From NCBI GenBank assembly GCA_020025735.1, contig JAHHRP010000076.1:1-8991 (forward strand): a DNA stretch of 8,991 nucleotides, read 5' to 3'. Position numbers and translations under genes: made by a program. Shown here in pieces: positions 6,709 to 8,991 of this stretch. The stretch's first letter is position 1. Each line of letters begins with the position of its first letter. The notes beneath the pieces are model-generated. The model saw nothing but the letters and a program-made list of their open reading frames with translations, was not told the origin of the DNA and did not search any database. Origin of the DNA: Evtepia sp. (GTDB lineage: Bacteria > Bacillota > Clostridia > Oscillospirales > Oscillospiraceae).

Positions 6709-7439
6709 CATAGCACCACAGAGCCTTTTTTGTCTCGGACCTTTGCCAGGAAGTAATCTTCCAGAGAAGGATGTAGGCGCAGTGCTTCCTCTTTTGTCTC
6801 GAAGGAAAGCATCTCTCCTTCATACAGAACCAAAACCGTGTCGCACAGTTTCTCGATTTCCGAGGCAAGGTGACTGGCCACCAGAAAAGTGACGCCTTTC
6901 TCTTTGGCCAGGTGCAAAATAATCTCTCGGATTTCCACCGTAGCTTCAATGTCCAGTCCGTTGGTAGGCTCGTCCAGGATCATCAGTTCTGGCTCTGACA
7001 GCAACGCCAGTGCCAATCCCATGCGCTGCTTCATCCCAAGAGAGAATTTGCCGCATCTCTCTTTTCCATATGGCATCAGACCCACGATTTGCAGAACTTT
7101 CTCAATCCGCTCCTGTCCCACATTGGGATAGTACTGGGCAGCCATGCGCAGATGGTCCAGTGCAGAGAGTGTTTCGTACAGCGCAGGCTGTTCTATAAGC
7201 GCCCCCACTTTCGCAAGGGTTGCTTCCCGGTCTGTTCCCTGCTTCCCGAATATCGTCACCATGCCTTCGCTTGGCTGAGCAAGCCCGGTCAGGGATTTCA
7301 TAATCGTGGTCTTTCCTGAGCCGTTTGGTCCCAACAGGCCTACCACCTGGCCTCGTTTTATAGAGAAGGTGATGTTTCGCGCCCCTCGGCCATTGCTATA
7401 AACTTTGGAAAAATGGTCTAGAGATAAGACTGTCTCCAT
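6708..7439 (-). CDS. ABC transporter ATP-binding protein (BcrA-like)
   Basis: This 243-residue cytosolic ATPase is complete: Walker A GPNGSGKT (37-44), Q-loop Q84 in IEQPALY, signature FSLGMKQRM (132-140, a divergent LSGGQ typical of the BcrA/drug-resistance branch), Walker B LMILDEPTNGLD (152-163, catalytic E157), and H-loop H190 in ASH. The C-terminal segment SLEDYFL (225-231) is the usual tail of this branch. It should power the permease encoded 12 nt downstream. AAAGGAG (7450-7456) lies 10 nt before the ATG. The 115-bp gap to the preceding gene has no recognisable promoter, so expression probably depends on read-through from the secreted-protein gene. Confidence 0.94.
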   Translation of the reverse strand: METVLSLDHFSKVYSNGRGARNITFSIKRGQVVGLLGPNGSGKTTIMKSLTGLAQPSEGMVTIFGKQGTDREATLAKVGALIEQPALYETLSALDHLRMAAQYYPNVGQERIEKVLQIVGLMPYGKERCGKFSLGMKQRMGLALALLSEPELMILDEPTNGLDIEATVEIREIILHLAKEKGVTFLVASHLASEIEKLCDTVLVLYEGEMLSFETKEEALRLHPSLEDYFLAKVRDKKGSVVL

Positions 7440-7462
7440 TTCCTATGCACTCCTTTCTGCCA

Positions 7463-7475
7463 GGGCCAGAGGCCC
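7463..7475 (-). repeat. Small GC hairpin in the leader of the ABC transporter gene
   Basis: GGGCC (7463-7467) pairs with GGCCC (7471-7475) around a 3-nt loop, just upstream of the ATPase ribosome site. GAGGCC at 7469-7474 is also complementary to GGCCTC at 7505-7510 within the larger hairpin, so the two structures can compete. Confidence 0.4.
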
Positions 7476-7490
7476 ATTAGTACGGTACGA

Positions 7491-7520
7491 CCCCGAAGGC
7501 CAATGGCCTCCGGGGTTTTT
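7491..7520 (+). terminator. GC-rich hairpin with a T-run on the + strand
   Basis: CCCCGAAGGCC (7491-7501) pairs with GGCCTCCGGGG (7505-7515) around AAT, followed by TTTTT (7516-7520). The T-run suits + strand transcripts, yet no + strand gene precedes it. On the - strand the stem has 11 uninterrupted pairs with one G-U, whereas on the + strand one pair is an A-C mismatch. It could end antisense transcription, act as a weak two-way terminator, or be an attenuator of read-through from the secreted-protein gene into the ABC operon. Confidence 0.5.
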
Positions 7521-7554
7521 GTCCGCAATGGTATTGTTTCAAAATCGTAATGCG

Positions 7555-8694
7555 TTAATCCCGCTTCTCACGGTCACCTACATCCAGAGGCTGAATTGTT
7601 GTGCTGCCATAGGCACTAAATGCAGTATCCACAGCAATTACCAACGTATGATTTCCTCCCTTCTTATCTGTCGTGTGGAAGGTCATCTGTAAGTTATTCG
7701 ATGTCAGTTTCCCTGCATCATCCACACCAAACTTACACAGAACAGTCTCCAGGCTCATATCCTGACCTACATAGTTATCAAAGTCAGTAGAACTCTCGGA
7801 GGGATTTGCTTCTATATAAGCATCATAGTCGGGGTAATAGGCATAGGAACCGTCAGTCTTTACATAAACAATCCCGGTGTTTCCTTTGTCTGAGAGAACC
7901 TTGTAATAGGGTTCCTCCCAATTATCAGCGTTTACCTCATCCACTTTGTTAATCAATTCCTGATTGGACTCATGCCAGGACTCTGTGCCGCCATTGATAT
8001 AGGCATCTTTAAACTCTTTGGACAAAGTCTCTCCTGTGGTTTTTTCGTAGTATGACAAGACACTAGCCCCATAGTCTTCATAGAGAACAGAACCGTCCAT
8101 TCGATTGTCACGGCTCATGCCATATGCAAAAAGGGACAACCCTGCATTGACCAGAGAGGGCACCTGATTTTTGGCGATCTCAACCTGATAAAGTGTGGAA
8201 CCATTCTCGTTGCCCACCTGGACAAAGTTATTTTTTAACTCACCCATCACTGTATCAGCAGCAATCTCGGTAAAATTCACGAACCGATTCATCATCTCGT
8301 CATCGCTGTCTACCCCCAACAGATTGGAGCTGTTTCCAGCAACATACTCATACTGATAATAGTAGCGGTCGTTGACGTTAAAGGATGTGCTCATACCATT
8401 TAAATAAGTCTCATACCGCTCTTGCTCTTCACCTTCACTCCAAACCTTGCTGTGAGCGGCACTGTTTGTACCATCCATCATATAGTCACCAACTACTTTG
8501 GTGACCTCCTTACCGTCGTACGTCATGGAGATGGTAGCATGGCTGGTAAAGTTATCTGTTTTCAGCGCCAGCGCTTTCAAGGCTTCCTTATACCGGCTAT
8601 ATCCGTTGATGCTTCCAAATGCCGCAGTAGCAGACACCGCTAGGATCAGTACGCCTGCCACCAGGCAGATGGTTAGTCGATTACGCTTCTTCAT
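7555..8694 (-). CDS. Secreted or membrane-anchored protein of unknown function
   Basis: I do not recognise a named family in this 379-residue protein. The N-terminus has basic residues MKKRNR, a hydrophobic core at 8-26 and a possible signal-peptidase site after A24 (ATA|AF); there is no lipobox cysteine, so it is secreted or held by an uncleaved anchor. The remainder is rich in Asp, Asn, Ser, Thr and Tyr with alternating polar strands, for example TSHATISMTYDGKEVTKVVG (50-69) and DRYYYQYEYV (109-118). This pattern suggests a beta-rich extracytoplasmic fold such as LolA/RseB-like, but that is only an impression. A helical middle (about 135-190) and a Tyr-rich strand pair YVKTDGSYAYYPDYDAYIEA (277-296) follow. 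The only cysteines are C10 and C320. AGGAGG (8703-8708) is 8 nt before the ATG. As first gene of a transporter/two-component operon it may be a sensor, substrate-binding or immunity partner. Confidence 0.8.
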   Translation of the reverse strand: MKKRNRLTICLVAGVLILAVSATAAFGSINGYSRYKEALKALALKTDNFTSHATISMTYDGKEVTKVVGDYMMDGTNSAAHSKVWSEGEEQERYETYLNGMSTSFNVNDRYYYQYEYVAGNSSNLLGVDSDDEMMNRFVNFTEIAADTVMGELKNNFVQVGNENGSTLYQVEIAKNQVPSLVNAGLSLFAYGMSRDNRMDGSVLYEDYGASVLSYYEKTTGETLSKEFKDAYINGGTESWHESNQELINKVDEVNADNWEEPYYKVLSDKGNTGIVYVKTDGSYAYYPDYDAYIEANPSESSTDFDNYVGQDMSLETVLCKFGVDDAGKLTSNNLQMTFHTTDKKGGNHTLVIAVDTAFSAYGSTTIQPLDVGDREKRD

Positions 8695-8760
8695 GATAAA
8701 TTCCTCCTTCGTTATAAGCTGACTTGCTAGGTAGACCAGAATGTTTTTCTCTTCTTCTGT

Positions 8761-8793
8761 TTGTTATTATAACAAAGATCTCTAAAGAAAGAA
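8761..8793 (-). promoter_or_regulatory. Promoter of the - strand operon with operator-like palindrome
   Basis: On the - strand a perfect -10 TATAAT occupies 8771-8766; the -35 is poor (ATTCTT at 17 bp spacing, 8794-8789, or TTCTTT at 16 bp), as expected of an activator-dependent promoter. The -10 is embedded in the perfect 7-1-7 palindrome TTGTTAT-T-ATAACAA (8761-8775). Upstream are two copies of AGAGAT in direct orientation (8805-8800 and 8783-8778), 22 bp apart and flanking the -35. The leader to the start codon would be about 65 nt. This is the only convincing promoter for the five - strand genes. Confidence 0.6.
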
Positions 8794-8838
8794 TGGGAAA
8801 TCTCTTAAAATTTTATTAAATCCAGGCTACGAATCCGA

Positions 8839-8884
8839 AATGGCCGCGCCCCCGAGGACAGGAAACTCAGGAAGCGCGGCCATT
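8839..8884. repeat. GC-rich hairpin with an 11-bp perfect stem
   Basis: AATGGCCGCGC (8839-8849) is fully complementary to GCGCGGCCATT (8874-8884). The 24-nt loop can fold further (CCnGAG with CTCnGG, leaving GACAGGAAA at the tip). No T-run follows on either strand, so a simple terminator is not supported. It is far more GC-rich than the adjacent promoter DNA. Confidence 0.6.
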
Positions 8885-8887
8885 GAG

Positions 8888-8974
8888 GCGGAGCAAAAGA
8901 AAGGAGAAAGAGAGAGACTTTAAACTTGGACTCCATCCCCTTTTCTCAGGGAGCAGGGGACGTTTTTGTTCCGC
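8888..8974 (+). other. Nested fold on the + strand, unclassified structured element
   Basis: GCGGAGCAAAA (8888-8898) pairs with TTTTGTTCCGC (8964-8974) over 11 pairs including one G-U. Inside, GGAG (8903-8906) can pair with CTCC (8931-8934), and TCCCC (8936-8940) with GGGGA (8956-8960), which itself encloses CTC/GAG (8945-8947/8951-8953). The last stem runs into CG-TTTTT (8961-8967), so the T-run belongs either to a terminator or to the outer stem, not both. The G-U pair would be an A-C clash on the - strand, which favours + strand RNA. The string GGGGACG-TTTTTGTTCC recalls GGGGACGGTTC-type intergenic repeats of Firmicutes, from memory only. No reading frame is present. Confidence 0.4.
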
Positions 8975-8991
8975 TGACGACAGTATACTGG

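Noticed and set aside
8850..8873. RNase P, glycine riboswitch or T-box fragment suggested by GAGGACAGGAAACTCAGG
   Set aside because: Only short resemblances; the conserved cores and lengths of these RNAs are not found in the surrounding sequence.
8925..8975. TPP riboswitch, because CTGAGA appears on the - strand
   Set aside because: The other conserved TPP segments (GGGGTGC, ACCCTT, AACCTGATC) are missing and no thiamine gene is present.
8981..8990. Perfect 10-bp palindrome CAGTATACTG at the window end
   Set aside because: Too short for a claim; it could be part of a promoter (TATACT) or operator, but the flanking DNA lies outside the window.

Overview
The window looks like chromosomal DNA of a low-to-mid GC anaerobic Bacillota, most likely a gut clostridium of the Oscillospiraceae/Ruminococcaceae type. 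The reasons are AGGAGG-type ribosome binding sites before most genes, a DegV-family protein, an AhpC paired with a clostridial-style AhpF homologue, and a BcrAB-like ABC transporter in one operon with its two-component system. The genus is inferred from gene style only. No transposase, integrase, CRISPR array, rRNA or tRNA is visible.

Left half, + strand (1-4035): a DegV-family lipid-binding protein (85-963); a GreA/GreB transcript-cleavage factor (1035-1538) with its own extended -10 promoter and a terminator at 1606-1637; then a two-gene peroxide-detoxification operon. In that operon AhpC (1774-2337) is the peroxidase. The gene 4 nt downstream (2342-3979) is a 545-residue flavoprotein that should re-reduce it. 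This protein has a thioredoxin-reductase module first and an AhpF-type double-thioredoxin module last, the reverse of enteric AhpF. The ahpC promoter is well formed and overlaps two dyads. A perfect 18-bp stem at 3991-4032 closes the operon and faces the convergent operon on the other strand.

Right half, - strand (8771 down to 4060): five genes read in the order secreted protein of unknown function (8694-7555), ABC ATPase (7439-6708), ABC-2 permease (6695-5943), histidine kinase (5906-4749), OmpR-family response regulator (4752-4060). The last four are tightly packed, and kinase and regulator overlap by ATGA. The only convincing promoter is upstream of the secreted protein, so all five may be one transcript. 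A GC-rich hairpin cluster (7463-7515) between the first and second genes could set the ratio. The likely theme is envelope-stress sensing or export of a membrane-active compound, with the secreted protein as an accessory or sensor; this is inference from context.

Right edge (8821-8991): no gene. It holds a GC-rich hairpin and a larger nested fold on the + strand ending in a T-run. I could not assign this element to any known RNA or repeat class, and it is the least explained DNA here.
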